A DNA stretch of 64,000 nucleotides from Pseudoalteromonas sp. A601 (lineage in GTDB: Bacteria; Pseudomonadota; Gammaproteobacteria; Enterobacterales; Alteromonadaceae): assembly GCF_002165575.1 (NCBI RefSeq), contig NZ_MXQF01000001.1, forward strand, positions 248,001-312,000. The letters are read 5' to 3'. The stretch's first letter is position 1. Each line of letters begins with the position of its first letter. Of this stretch, positions 1 through 8,989 are shown one piece after another. Under the pieces are notes generated by a model. It saw only the letters and a program-made list of their open reading frames with translations. It searched no databases and was not told the origin of the DNA. Both the position numbers and the translations under genes were made by a program.

Positions 1-523
1 TAAAACCGGCGTTTAAATCGGCATCAATGGCCATTTGCTTACCTGGCATAGCGTCTAAGGTAAAACGTGCTGATACTTCGGAAATACGCCCAGCACCTTT
101 GGTGATTACGACAAAGTTAATGATGATCAAAATTAAGAACACCACTAAACCAACGGCATAATTGCCACCAATAACCACCGAGCCAAATGCTTCAATAACT
201 TTACCCGCGGCATCCCCGCCATTGTGGCCTTCAAGTAAAACTACTCGGGTACTGGCAACATTGAGCGCTAAGCGCATTATGGTTGCGATAAGCAGTACTG
301 CGGGGAACATACCAAACTCAACAGGTTTCATGGTGTAAACAGTCACCAACAAAACCACTAAGGCAAGGGCTATATTAAACGAAAAAAGAATATCGAGTAA
401 AAACGGCGGCAGCGGTAAAATCACCATACCTAGCGCAGCTAGTACGAGTAAAGGCGTTCCAACTCCTTTGGCATACTCTTTTTTATCTTTATTAAGTTGT
501 TGTAATACAGCTTTAAATTCCAT
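1..523 (-). CDS. flhA: Flagellar export gate protein FlhA (N-terminal part, runs off left edge)
   Basis: FlhA is the large inner-membrane ring protein of the flagellar type III export gate. Its cytoplasmic domain, not in this window, receives substrate-chaperone complexes. Only the first ~174 residues are present. The reading frame is open to the window edge and starts with ATG (complement of 521-523). The translation begins [20 protein letters not shown], shows several hydrophobic segments, and contains the FHIPEP-family loop [20 protein letters not shown] near the edge. It lies 82 nt downstream of flhB. A sigma-54-like promoter in that gap suggests flhA can start its own transcription unit. 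Identification is very secure; the missing C-terminus is a window effect. Confidence 0.97.
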   Translation of the reverse strand, partial: MEFKAVLQQLNKDKKEYAKGVGTPLLVLAALGMVILPLPPFLLDILFSFNIALALVVLLVTVYTMKPVEFGMFPAVLLIATIMRLALNVASTRVVLLEGHNGGDAAGKVIEAFGSVVIGGNYAVGLVVFLILIIINFVVITKGAGRISEVSARFTLDAMPGKQMAIDADLNAGF

Positions 524-558
524 AACTCACAATTTCAAAAAATTGACACTGCACGGAA

Positions 559-588
559 TTTGCAATAACTATTCCAAGTTATTGCAAA
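559..588. repeat. Perfect 12-bp inverted repeat in the flhB-flhA gap
   Basis: The arms TTTGCAATAACT (559-570) and AGTTATTGCAAA (577-588) are perfect complements around the 6-nt loop ATTCCA. The -24 GG of the flhA sigma-54 site falls in the loop and the -12 GC in one arm. No T-run follows on the minus strand, so a plain terminator is unlikely. It may be an operator, or a hairpin in flhB read-through mRNA. Confidence 0.65.
562..576 (-). promoter_or_regulatory. Sigma-54-type promoter of flhA
   Basis: On the minus strand the site reads TGGAAT-AGTTA-TTGC, with GG and GC separated by 10 nt as sigma-54 requires. The predicted start is about 12 nt further on, near 550, giving a leader of roughly 28 nt to the flhA ATG at 523. 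The element overlaps a 12-bp inverted repeat (559-588). Sigma-54 control of flhA is known in Vibrio and Pseudomonas; assignment here is by consensus and position only. Confidence 0.7.
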
Positions 589-605
589 GCTAAAATTAAG
601 CAGGA

Positions 606-1736
606 CTAGTATTTATAAGCGTCTGGAATAGGAAGCTTTTTATTGAGCTCAGTTGGGCGCTTACCACGGCCTTTTTGAAAGCGCTTAAGTTGAAATACAT
701 AAGCGAGTACTTGTGCAACCGCTGTAAACAGCTGATCTGGTATTTGGTCGCCAACCTCTGCAGTGTGATACAGCGCACGAGTCAACATAGGGGATTCAAC
801 TACAGGGACTTCGTTCCCTTTTGCAATTTTTCGAATTTGCATTGCCATCTCATCAATCCCTTTAGCAAGTACAATTGGCGCACCTGCACGCTCTGTATCA
901 TATTTAAGTGCCACGGAATAATGGGTTGGGTTGGTTACAACTACATCTGCATCAGGCACGTCTTGCATCATCCTGCGCTGCGACATCTGTCGTTGGGTTT
1001 GCCTAATGCGAGCTTTTATTTGCGGATCACCTTCTGAATTCTTATATTCATCTTTTACTTCTTGCAAAGTCATTTTAAGTTCTTTGTGGTGTTTATGACT
1101 TTGATACGGTGCATCAATCGCTGCAATAATCGTTAATGTGCAGGTTAAACCTAAAAACATCCACGCCAGAATCTCTAAAGCATGAATAATATTACCCGGA
1201 GCACTTTCAATGCTCAGATGAAGAATCTCATCAAAAAAGGTATTAATTAAAAATATGGCAAACCCAGCCACCACTGCAAACTTTAAAATCGACTTAACCA
1301 GCTCCACGCCAGCTTGCGGGCCAAACATACGTTTGATACCTTTAGCGGGTGACATTTTACTTGCCTTAGGTGCAGCGGCTTGCCAACTAAAGTTAAACCC
1401 ACCGAGTAATGTATTTCCTATAATACCCGCAAGAGCAATAATAAATACAAACATAGCCATTGGAAAAACAAGCGCGTCAGCTACAGATCCCCACACCGAA
1501 AACATCTTAGTTGTGTCATAGGTTTCGTTGCGATTCAAACTCAGCATTCGGCCCATAATATTATACAGGCCTTTACCAATTTCAGGACCATACAATAATA
1601 GTGAAATAGCAGAAAAAATAAGCACAAACATAGTACCTAGCTCCTTTGAACGCGCTACTTGGCCCTTTTTCTTAGACTCTTCAATTTTTTTACCGGTGGG
1701 TTCTTCGGTTTTTTCTTGACCTGAATCTTCAGCCAT
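606..1736 (-). CDS. flhB: Flagellar export switch protein FlhB
   Basis: FlhB is the substrate-specificity switch of the flagellar export apparatus: four membrane segments and a self-cleaving cytoplasmic domain that changes export from rod/hook to filament substrates when FliK signals hook completion. The protein is 376 residues, normal for the family. The N-terminus is charged and rich in E and K, hydrophobic stretches lie around 33-52, 85-110, 150-168 and 185-207, and the autocleavage motif NPTH is at 269-272, exactly where family members cleave (N269/P270). The ATG at 1736 begins 9 nt downstream of the fliR stop. It is the last gene of the fliE-to-flhB block before the flhA promoter. Confidence 0.98.
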   Translation of the reverse strand: MAEDSGQEKTEEPTGKKIEESKKKGQVARSKELGTMFVLIFSAISLLLYGPEIGKGLYNIMGRMLSLNRNETYDTTKMFSVWGSVADALVFPMAMFVFIIALAGIIGNTLLGGFNFSWQAAAPKASKMSPAKGIKRMFGPQAGVELVKSILKFAVVAGFAIFLINTFFDEILHLSIESAPGNIIHALEILAWMFLGLTCTLTIIAAIDAPYQSHKHHKELKMTLQEVKDEYKNSEGDPQIKARIRQTQRQMSQRRMMQDVPDADVVVTNPTHYSVALKYDTERAGAPIVLAKGIDEMAMQIRKIAKGNEVPVVESPMLTRALYHTAEVGDQIPDQLFTAVAQVLAYVFQLKRFQKGRGKRPTELNKKLPIPDAYKY

Positions 1737-1745
1737 ATTGCGCTC

Positions 1746-2525
1746 CTAGGGTGAACAACCAACTAAAGTACACATCAATTCAACCATTTTTAACCACTGA
1801 AATTCAAACTGAGTGACAAAGTTTCCTAATGTTGCCCAAATGATGACAAGACCAGCGACAAGGGTAAATGGAAATCCTATAGAGAAAATATTTAACTGCG
1901 GCGCAGCACGAGTCATTACTCCAAACGACATATTAATGACCAGCATTGCGGTTAACGGTGCTAAAGATAACACCAATGCAGTAGTAAACATCCAACCGCC
2001 CCATGTCACGATATCCCAATAGTGATCAACTGCCCACCAGCTACCATCAATAGGGAGAACATTAAAACTATGCACCACCATTTGGATCATCATTAAATGA
2101 CCGTTAAAAACAAAAAATAATAAAGTAGCTAGGATTAAGTAAAATTGACCAACCGCAGGTACGCTCATACCATTAGACGGGTCAACAACAGAGGCAAAGC
2201 CTAAACCCGTTTGCATTGCCAATATTTGCCCCGCTAACACGAAGGTATTAAGCATGAGTAATGATGCAAACCCGATAGCGACTCCTATCAGCATTTGCTG
2301 AATCACCACTAACACCATTTGAAAAGAAAATAGGTTATTGAAACTTGCAGGAGGAAGCACAGGTACGACTAAAAACGTAATAACCACCGCCAAGCCCATT
2401 TTGATTCGGGTAGGTACATTTTTGGCGCCAATACCTGCCATAACCATGATCATCGAGCTAATACGTACTAATGGCAGTAAAAAATCACTGAGCCATTGAA
2501 TAATAACTGAAAATGGAAATTCCAT
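1746..2525 (-). CDS. fliR: Flagellar export gate protein FliR
   Basis: FliR is an integral membrane subunit of the export gate and assembles with FliP and FliQ into the channel through which flagellar proteins leave the cytoplasm. The 259-residue product is hydrophobic over most of its length, with about six predicted membrane segments, and has the family N-terminal pattern with LPLVRISSMIMVMAGIGAKN followed by PTRIKMGLAV. The ATG at 2525 follows fliQ with a single base between the genes, so the two are very probably translationally coupled. Length and gene order (P-Q-R-FlhB) match the family. Confidence 0.97.
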   Translation of the reverse strand: MEFPFSVIIQWLSDFLLPLVRISSMIMVMAGIGAKNVPTRIKMGLAVVITFLVVPVLPPASFNNLFSFQMVLVVIQQMLIGVAIGFASLLMLNTFVLAGQILAMQTGLGFASVVDPSNGMSVPAVGQFYLILATLLFFVFNGHLMMIQMVVHSFNVLPIDGSWWAVDHYWDIVTWGGWMFTTALVLSLAPLTAMLVINMSFGVMTRAAPQLNIFSIGFPFTLVAGLVIIWATLGNFVTQFEFQWLKMVELMCTLVGCSP

Positions 2526-2526
2526 A

Positions 2527-2796
2527 TTAGCCTGCGATTTCAGGGATGATCATGATTAAACGGGTAAAAAAGTCCATTAACTCCTGAGTTAGCCAATGAC
2601 CACCAAAAATAAGTGCACTAATGGTAATTAATAAACGTGGTAAAAAGCTTAATGTTTGCTCATTGATAGACGTTGCTGCCTGAAATACCGCAACAACTAA
2701 ACCAACGAGTAGACCGGGAACAACAATAGCGGAAACTAACTTAATTACTAAAAATAATGCATCGCTGAGTATATCAACAAAAATTTCCGGTTCCAT
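2527..2796 (-). CDS. fliQ: Flagellar export gate protein FliQ
   Basis: FliQ is a small two-helix membrane subunit of the FliPQR export gate. The 89 residues fit the family length, with two hydrophobic helices (about 16-38 and 55-75) and the typical pattern GLLVGLVVAVFQAATSINEQ followed by TLSFLPRLL. A strong Shine-Dalgarno (GGAGGGAGCC) stands just before the ATG at 2796, which fixes the start. It sits between fliP and fliR in the canonical order. Confidence 0.97.
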   Translation of the reverse strand: MEPEIFVDILSDALFLVIKLVSAIVVPGLLVGLVVAVFQAATSINEQTLSFLPRLLITISALIFGGHWLTQELMDFFTRLIMIIPEIAG

Positions 2797-2841
2797 GGCT
2801 CCCTCCTAGTTTTGCTTAAGCGTCAATATAAACAACATAGT

Positions 2842-3582
2842 CTAAGCCCCGAGTCCGAAACTTTTTGCTAAGGTGCCCATTACAAGACCCCAGCCATCAA
2901 CTAAAACAAACAGCATAATTTTAAAGGGTAAAGATACGATCATCGGCGATAGCATCATCATACCCATTGCCATTAATACAGAAGCCACCACTAAGTCGAC
3001 AATTAAGAATGGAATGAAAAACATAAAACCGATTATAAAAGCAGTTTGCAACTCACTAGTGACAAAAGCAGGAATAAGGACAATCATGGGCGTATCTTCA
3101 GGTGAATTAAGCTGATCATACCCTGCTATTTTGGCGAATGTTTCTAAATCTTTAATACGCACTTGTGACAACATAAATGCTTTCATCGGTTCTTTAGCAA
3201 GTTCTAACGCTTGTACCGATGTAACCTGTTCATTCATATAAGGCTCTATAGCTTGCTCATTCACTTTTTGATACACAGGCGCCATAATGAAAATACTTAA
3301 AAACAATGACATGCCAAGTAGTATTTGATTTGACGGAGTTTGCTGCAAGCCAATCGCTTGGCGTAAAATAGCCAACACTACAATTATTCGCGTAAAAGAA
3401 GTCATCATGATCACGGCCGCAGGAATGAAGCTCAGTGCGGTCATGATAGCAAGTACTTGTAGTGTTACAGAGTAGTCTTGTGAGCCATCAGGGTTGGTGG
3501 TGATATTAAGCGCTTCAATGCCTTCAGCATTAACTTGGGGAATAAACACTAGGGTAAAAAGTATCAGCAGCCACTTCATCAT
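2842..3582 (-). CDS. fliP: Flagellar export gate protein FliP
   Basis: FliP is the core pore-forming subunit of the flagellar export gate. The 246-residue precursor starts with a cleavable signal-like segment ([19 protein letters not shown]), a known feature of flagellar FliP. The conserved family block [20 protein letters not shown] occurs around residue 62-81, followed by further membrane segments and a hydrophobic C-terminus. Two consecutive ATG codons (3580-3582 and 3577-3579) are possible starts. The gene begins one base after the fliO stop, consistent with coupled translation. Confidence 0.98.
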   Translation of the reverse strand: MMKWLLILFTLVFIPQVNAEGIEALNITTNPDGSQDYSVTLQVLAIMTALSFIPAAVIMMTSFTRIIVVLAILRQAIGLQQTPSNQILLGMSLFLSIFIMAPVYQKVNEQAIEPYMNEQVTSVQALELAKEPMKAFMLSQVRIKDLETFAKIAGYDQLNSPEDTPMIVLIPAFVTSELQTAFIIGFMFFIPFLIVDLVVASVLMAMGMMMLSPMIVSLPFKIMLFVLVDGWGLVMGTLAKSFGLGA

Positions 3583-3583
3583 A

Positions 3584-3970
3584 TTATGTATTCTTTTTAT
3601 TGTGGTTGGTATTTGGGTTTAATAGCTTACCAAAACGCTGTGCCAAAGCGGGTAATTCTTTTTCGGTTAATGGCGTTTCTAATTTATGTAAGTAATTAAT
3701 ACTATGAGGTGTTACCCCTAACAAGTGCTGGCTGTTGTCTATCTCAACGACCATTAAGCGTTCGCGCGTGCTCAAGGGGAGACTTCGCACCACTTTAAAC
3801 TCTTCACTATTCGCCAAATTGGGGTTCAGTTTTTTAACCAGAAATGCCAGTACCACAATCAGTACCAGTACCATGATTAACGACATCGCCATTGAGACAA
3901 CGTCTCCCATCGGCGTAGCCGAGGGAGTTACTGTGCTTGTAGCTGCGGAAAGTAAAAACCAGCCACTCAT
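3584..3970 (-). CDS. fliO: Flagellar assembly protein FliO
   Basis: FliO is a membrane protein that helps FliP assemble into the export gate. The product has 128 residues with a single N-terminal membrane helix (about 25-46, [20 protein letters not shown]) and a soluble tail carrying the family pattern of a basic loop and a short beta domain ([20 protein letters not shown]). FliO proteins are poorly conserved, so the call rests on this architecture and on position between fliN and fliP. The ATG overlaps the fliN stop by 4 nt. Confidence 0.93.
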   Translation of the reverse strand: MSGWFLLSAATSTVTPSATPMGDVVSMAMSLIMVLVLIVVLAFLVKKLNPNLANSEEFKVVRSLPLSTRERLMVVEIDNSQHLLGVTPHSINYLHKLETPLTEKELPALAQRFGKLLNPNTNHNKKNT

Positions 3971-4365
3971 CGTAATTTTTTGATCCGCTCTACTTGGCTA
4001 ATTACATCCGTTAAGCGAATACCAAATTTGTCGTTTACCACAACCACTTCACCATGAGCAATAAGCGTACCATTAACTAACACATCTAACGGTTCACCTG
4101 CGACACGGTCAAGCTCAACCACTGAACCTTGGTTTAACTGCAATAAGTTACGAATATTTATTTTAGAACGCCCTACTTCCATCGAAATAGTCACCGGTAT
4201 ATCTAAAATTGTGTCGAGCTTACGCTTTTCTTCATTGCTCATTTCGTGCTTAGCGTCACTTAACTCATCCAGTTCAGCAACCTTTGCATCGCCACCTTCG
4301 TCTGCACCTTCAGCTTCGGCTAAGGCTGCAGCCCATTCGTCCATCGTATCTTGGTCATCACTCAT
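3967..4365 (-). CDS. fliN: Flagellar switch protein FliN
   Basis: FliN is the C-ring protein forming the base of the rotor switch and a docking site for FliH. The 132-residue protein has an acidic, low-complexity N-terminus (residues 1-50) and a C-terminal SpoA domain with DIPVTISMEVGRSKINIRNL and the loop GEVVVVNDKFGIRLT, both typical of FliN. It lies 18 nt downstream of fliM. The 4-nt overlap with fliO implies coupled translation. Confidence 0.98.
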   Translation of the reverse strand: MSDDQDTMDEWAAALAEAEGADEGGDAKVAELDELSDAKHEMSNEEKRKLDTILDIPVTISMEVGRSKINIRNLLQLNQGSVVELDRVAGEPLDVLVNGTLIAHGEVVVVNDKFGIRLTDVISQVERIKKLR

Positions 4366-4383
4366 ACTTAAAAACCTTAATCT

Positions 4384-5478
4384 TTACCAGTCTAAATCAA
4401 CACCTTCAGAAAGGTGTAAATCGTCTTCTAATTCTGCTAATTCTGCATCTGAATCGAGTTTTTTACCACCTTTTGTAAAGACGTGTAATTCTGATTTGAC
4501 AGATTCAGGGCGTTTAATTTTTTCACTAATTTGCAGTGCGACATTATCCCGTGAGCGGCCCATTTTAGCTCTAAATGTAGGCAGTTCTTCTACAAAAACA
4601 GTTATATGCTCTGGCATCTCAACTGGAATGATATCACCGGCTTTAAGCTCCATAATTTGTTCTAAGCTTAAATCCACTTCTAATAATTGCGTTGAAAGCT
4701 CAACCTCTACATCCATGATTTCATCACGTAATGCTTTACTCCAACGTAAATCAGTGTCTTCGGTGTCAGATTGCACACCAGCATCAAGCAACTCTCTGAT
4801 TGGCTCGAGCATAGAGTAAGGTAAAGCAATATGAAAATCGCCGCCACCGCCATCAAGTTCAATATGAAATGAACTGATCACCACAACTTCTGTTGGGCTA
4901 ACAATGTTTGCCATGGCAGGGTTTACCTCTGAATCGAGGTATTCAAAAGACACATCCATCACCGGTGCCCATGCTTCTTTATAATCTTCAAAGATTATTT
5001 TCAACAGCATTTGCACTATACGGCGCTCTGTAGGGGTAAACTCACGCCCTTCAATTTTGGCATGATAGCGACCATCTCCACCAAAGAAGTTATCAACCAA
5101 AATAAACACTAACCGTGCTTCCATGGTGATTAAGCCTGTGCCTTTTAATGGGCGAAAACGCACCATGTTTAAACTTGTTGGTACAAAGAGAGTGTGAATA
5201 TACTCCCCGAACTTTATCATTTGCACACCGTTGATTGATACTTCGGCGGTGCGGCGCATCATATTAAATAAACTGATCCGCATGTGGCGGGCAAACCGTT
5301 CATTGACGATTTCCAGCGTCGGCATTCTACCGCGAACAATACGGTCTTGTGATGAGAAGTCATATTGTAGCGTATTGCCACCATCCCCTTCATCACCGTC
5401 TTGTATATCTTCCTCTTCAACCTCATCAACACCGTGTAATAGCGCATCAATTTCGTCTTGGGATAATAAATCGCTCAC
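4384..5478 (-). CDS. fliM: Flagellar switch protein FliM
   Basis: FliM is the rotor switch protein that binds phosphorylated CheY and reverses motor rotation. The 364-residue product has the N-terminal CheY-binding peptide (LSQDEIDALLHGV, residues 4-16), a central FliM domain including RMPTLEIVNERFARHMR, and a C-terminal SpoA domain after residue ~265. The start codon is GTG (complement of 5476-5478) preceded by AAGGGG at good spacing; no upstream ATG competes. fliL precedes it by 9 nt. Confidence 0.98.
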   Translation of the reverse strand: MSDLLSQDEIDALLHGVDEVEEEDIQDGDEGDGGNTLQYDFSSQDRIVRGRMPTLEIVNERFARHMRISLFNMMRRTAEVSINGVQMIKFGEYIHTLFVPTSLNMVRFRPLKGTGLITMEARLVFILVDNFFGGDGRYHAKIEGREFTPTERRIVQMLLKIIFEDYKEAWAPVMDVSFEYLDSEVNPAMANIVSPTEVVVISSFHIELDGGGGDFHIALPYSMLEPIRELLDAGVQSDTEDTDLRWSKALRDEIMDVEVELSTQLLEVDLSLEQIMELKAGDIIPVEMPEHITVFVEELPTFRAKMGRSRDNVALQISEKIKRPESVKSELHVFTKGGKKLDSDAELAELEDDLHLSEGVDLDW

Positions 5479-5487
5479 GCAGACCCC

Positions 5488-6009
5488 TTATTGCATTACA
5501 AAGCCGGTAAATAACACCCGCTCAATTACTTTGCTGCCTTCAACATCATTCAATGCCGTTTGTACTTTTTCAAGTGCTGCTACACGCAAGCTTTCTTTAC
5601 CTTCACTCGTGCCTAGCTCATCGGCTGTGGTAGTAGAAAATACACTTAATATTGTCCCTTCAATAAGTGGTATATGCTTTTTAGCTATTTCTTCATTTAC
5701 GTCACCACGGACCAATAATTGTACTTTAATCTGCACCACACGGTCTCTGCTGGCACCGGGTACATTAAAAACAAACGGCCTAGGCATAGCTACATATAAA
5801 GCACTACCTATTTGTGCTGAATCAGAATTGTTCACCTCTTCACTAGTAACAGTTTCATCAGCCAAAGTTTCAGCAGGTTCATCTGAGCCTGATAGGAAGA
5901 AATAACCAGCGCCGCCCGCAATAACAAGCAATATCACCGCGATTATGATAATAAGCTTTTTTTTACTTTTTCCACCATCTTCGATTTCTAAATTTGCTTC
6001 TTCAGCCAT
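5488..6009 (-). CDS. fliL: Flagellar basal body-associated protein FliL
   Basis: FliL surrounds the stators at the basal body and supports motor torque. The 173-residue protein has a short cytoplasmic N-terminus, one membrane helix (about 19-38, LIIIIAVILLVIAGGAGYFF), an acidic linker and a periplasmic stomatin/SPFH-like domain with RDRVVQIKVQLLVRG. It lies 66 nt downstream of fliK and 9 nt upstream of fliM. Confidence 0.97.
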   Translation of the reverse strand: MAEEANLEIEDGGKSKKKLIIIIAVILLVIAGGAGYFFLSGSDEPAETLADETVTSEEVNNSDSAQIGSALYVAMPRPFVFNVPGASRDRVVQIKVQLLVRGDVNEEIAKKHIPLIEGTILSVFSTTTADELGTSEGKESLRVAALEKVQTALNDVEGSKVIERVLFTGFVMQ

Positions 6010-6075
6010 GATAATTCCTTTGCGTCTTAATGACCCAGCAAGTTATTTATTTTTATATCATTATAATAGCAGGTG

Positions 6076-8442
6076 TTAGGCATAGTAATCTATTGATGAT
6101 GAAGATTGTTGCTTGATATTGTTAGTAGATGCTTGAATATCTGTCGATTCATCATCATTTTCAGCATTATTTGCAAGTTGACCTTGAGCATTTTGCTGCT
6201 GTTGTTCTGCCATGTTTTCTTGGCTATCACCTTGCTGAATACTACTTTCTCCGAGTTCTATGCCTTGCTCCGCAAGCATTTCACGTAATTTAGGCATAGA
6301 TTGCTCAAGCGCTTCTTTTGCTTGTTGGTTTTGAACCACAAAGTTTATTTGTGCTTGTTCCGCATCACTGCGAATACGAATTTGCATGCTGCCCATTTCT
6401 GGCGGATCTAAACGAATTTCAGCTTCCTTATTATTAATATTTAATAAGGCACTAACGCGCTCTTGCAATAATTTAGCTGCATCACTCTTAACAATATTTA
6501 GTGCCTGTAGCATAGTAGGGTCAACATTTATTTGTTTGCTCTGAGATGTAGCGGTCGTTTGCTGCGCATTAAGCACTTGCATATCAGTAAATTCTTGCTG
6601 ATAACGCTGCTCAATAACCTCATTCATCCCCGTCACTACAGAGCTTGTAATTTGATTCGTTGCAGTCGTAATTTGAGCGAATAGCTGATTTGTTCGAGTT
6701 ACAGCTGTGTCGCGAGGAGTTAATGCTTCTGCGTTATCTTTATCAACGATGACTTGCTCTTTAACAATACTTTGCACAGCAGACTGTTTATTAGCTTGCT
6801 CTTGGCTCAATGCATTGCCCGCAGCACTTGGTACAGGTGCTGCTTTGCTTGATTCAAGAAGTGTATTGTTTGCTGCTTGCGTAGAAGTTTGTGTGTTTAG
6901 TTGTGGCTCTTTTATCGTTGTAACTGACTTGCCTTCAAGTTCAGCCAAAGCGGCATTAACTTGATTTAATACCGCGCCTTGAGGTTTTTCAGTCGCGAGA
7001 AATTGATTTAACTGTTTTGCTAGTACTTGTTTTTCTGATGTTGAAAGACTCGCTATTTCATCGCTTAATTGCGCCGCATCAATAGTTGCAGTTGTATTGG
7101 CGGTTGTATTTTTTAACACTGAGTTATGGCTAGTGTCGCTGTTAGTCACTACAAATTGTGCAATGGTCTGTTTTAACTCAGATATATGTTGTGATGTCGG
7201 CCCTTGCGCTGGAAAGCTTGCTACTTGCGTTTGTAATGCTTTACGCTGCTCAGTAGTTAGGCTAGCAAGTAGTTTATCATCAGCTAGAGACTTATTTTCA
7301 TCTGCATTTAATAATGTTTGCGCAGCTTGAGTTACGTCAGGACTTTTAGCAATCGCTGAAGTCATTACTAAGGATTTATCTGGCGTTGAACTAACGTCCG
7401 TTTGCGTTGCAGAAACGGCGTCTTTTAACACTTTTACTGTATCAGCCGTTTGTGTCATAGCTTTGTCAACGGGTGGGTTTTCAGTTGTATTTTCCACCCT
7501 AGTTGCTTTTGCAGTATTGCTAGCATCATCAAATTCAGTTGTTGTGCTTTGATCTGTTGATGGGGACAATGCAACGTCAGTTAAGGCTTTAGCCTCACCA
7601 TTGTGTGATGATTTTACCCCCCCACTCTGAGCGGATTCATTCTCGCTATTAGTTGCAGTACCAACTAACTTTCCTTCAAGTGATTTAGCGATTACTACAG
7701 CCTCTTTGTCTGAGTAAACCTCATCAACAATGGGTGTCACAGCATCACCAGGATCCCCTTTATAATTAACTTCTTTACCAATCGCTTCAGCAATAACTGT
7801 TTTATCACTTGTTACAGCAAGCTTATTCTCACTGCTATCATCTTCGAGTGGTGAATCAATAATTGGGGTAACCGCATCAATAGGGCGTGGTGCATTGACT
7901 TTTACCAACTCAGGATCTAGCTGCTCTTTTGAGTACTTGTCCAATAAATCGCTGACATAGTTACTCTCAGCATCTTGACTGTCATCTTCAAGTGGCGGGT
8001 CAATAATTGGGGTTACAGCATCAATAGGGCGTGGTGCATTTACTTTAACCAAACCTGGATCTAGTTTTTCTTGAGCATATTTATCTAATAGGTCAATTAC
8101 AGAAGTTGCCGGTTTATCAGTTGATGTGGTCTTTACACTGGTATCTAAATTATTTGCAGCATTAATTTGTGCAAGCATATCGTCACCTGATATTTCAGGT
8201 TTATCTTGCTCTTTTTTTATTTCATCTTGATCTAACTTGACCTCTTCGGGGTCTTGCTGCTCGGCTGTATTTGATTTTTTATTTGGTGTTTCAACAGCAT
8301 TATTAGCACTTTGCAATTGGCTGAAAAAATCACTACCAGAGATCTGACCATCTTCGGTGTTGTTTTGATGCACCTGATCTTTGTTAGCTAATTTAGCATC
8401 TGGCTCTGCTGATATGAGTACTGATAATTCGCTAATCGACAT
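6076..8442 (-). CDS. fliK: Flagellar hook-length control protein FliK, unusually long
   Basis: FliK is an exported molecular ruler. When the hook reaches its proper length, its C-terminal domain interacts with FlhB and switches export to filament proteins. The C-terminal Flg_hook domain is clear at about residues 640-735, with RLDPPEMGSMQIRIRS. The rest is a long Gln/Thr/Asn/Ser-rich, probably unstructured ruler. At 788 residues it is much longer than the ~400 of Salmonella FliK. Residues 117-155 and 165-203 are near-identical direct repeats sharing KVNAPRPIDAVTPIID, with a degenerate third copy near residue 232. GGTGAATT before the ATG supports the start. It follows fliJ after a 100-nt gap. 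Confidence 0.93.
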   Translation of the reverse strand: MSISELSVLISAEPDAKLANKDQVHQNNTEDGQISGSDFFSQLQSANNAVETPNKKSNTAEQQDPEEVKLDQDEIKKEQDKPEISGDDMLAQINAANNLDTSVKTTSTDKPATSVIDLLDKYAQEKLDPGLVKVNAPRPIDAVTPIIDPPLEDDSQDAESNYVSDLLDKYSKEQLDPELVKVNAPRPIDAVTPIIDSPLEDDSSENKLAVTSDKTVIAEAIGKEVNYKGDPGDAVTPIVDEVYSDKEAVVIAKSLEGKLVGTATNSENESAQSGGVKSSHNGEAKALTDVALSPSTDQSTTTEFDDASNTAKATRVENTTENPPVDKAMTQTADTVKVLKDAVSATQTDVSSTPDKSLVMTSAIAKSPDVTQAAQTLLNADENKSLADDKLLASLTTEQRKALQTQVASFPAQGPTSQHISELKQTIAQFVVTNSDTSHNSVLKNTTANTTATIDAAQLSDEIASLSTSEKQVLAKQLNQFLATEKPQGAVLNQVNAALAELEGKSVTTIKEPQLNTQTSTQAANNTLLESSKAAPVPSAAGNALSQEQANKQSAVQSIVKEQVIVDKDNAEALTPRDTAVTRTNQLFAQITTATNQITSSVVTGMNEVIEQRYQQEFTDMQVLNAQQTTATSQSKQINVDPTMLQALNIVKSDAAKLLQERVSALLNINNKEAEIRLDPPEMGSMQIRIRSDAEQAQINFVVQNQQAKEALEQSMPKLREMLAEQGIELGESSIQQGDSQENMAEQQQQNAQGQLANNAENDDESTDIQASTNNIKQQSSSSIDYYA
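7834..8094 (-). repeat. Direct repeat inside fliK
   Basis: Two copies of a 39-codon unit, at 8094-7978 and 7950-7834 with a 48-codon period, encode near-identical peptides starting DLLDKY and ending in LEDDS. The DNA of the central part (NAPRPIDAVTPIID) is also closely matched, indicating a fairly recent in-frame duplication within the ruler region. Confidence 0.8.
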
Positions 8443-8542
8443 AATTCACCTACATTAAACGTGGCAATTTGCCGCCGCAGTTTGCCAATATAAAGACTTC
8501 ATAAATGAATAAAGCAATTTATATGCCTAAATTGTTATTAGT

Positions 8543-8989
8543 TCACAAGGCTTGGCGTTTTTGAAAGAATTGATTGGAGGAAAACTCATCAAGCATTTTT
8601 TGTTCATTCTTTAAAATTAGTGCATTCGCTTTTTGCTGCTGCTTCTCGATGAGCTTAGCAACTGCTTTGGCCTTTATTTGCTGCTTTAACCACAAACTTT
8701 GCCGCTGGGTAACAACTTGCTTTGCTGTACTTACAGTGCTCGCTTGCTGGCGAATAGCTTCTTCTATTTTTGCGATAAAAGCATGATATTGACTAAACCC
8801 TGCACTACTCAAACCAGATTGGCCTTTGACGTGAAGTTGCTGTGTATACTCCATGCGAAAATCATTTAATCCTTGGAGCTTTTGCTGATTAGCTTGAAAA
8901 TGTTGTTGCGCTTGCAAATAATTCATTCGCAACGACTCTTCTTTGTCTTTTTCTAATTTCAGCAATAGATCGAGTTTATTCTTTGCCAT
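8543..8989 (-). CDS. fliJ: Flagellar export chaperone FliJ
   Basis: FliJ is the coiled-coil central stalk of the FliI ATPase ring and couples it to the export gate. The 148-residue product is almost entirely charged, Gln-rich heptad-type sequence (QAQQHFQANQQKLQGLNDFR, then repeated Q/K/A stretches), as expected for an antiparallel coiled coil. The start overlaps the fliI stop (TAATG), a translational-coupling arrangement. Sequence conservation in this family is low; identity rests on coiled-coil nature, length and place after fliI. Confidence 0.95.
   Translation of the reverse strand: MAKNKLDLLLKLEKDKEESLRMNYLQAQQHFQANQQKLQGLNDFRMEYTQQLHVKGQSGLSSAGFSQYHAFIAKIEEAIRQQASTVSTAKQVVTQRQSLWLKQQIKAKAVAKLIEKQQQKANALILKNEQKMLDEFSSNQFFQKRQAL

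Noticed and set aside
4211..4819. Long plus-strand open frame antisense to fliN and fliM
   Set aside because: It is Ser-rich shadow sequence without a ribosome-binding site or recognisable domain and crosses two well-supported genes.
8463..8473. Palindrome GGCAATTTGCC in the fliJ-fliK gap as a promoter element
   Set aside because: No correctly spaced sigma-54 or sigma-28 partner is present, so it cannot be assigned a role.
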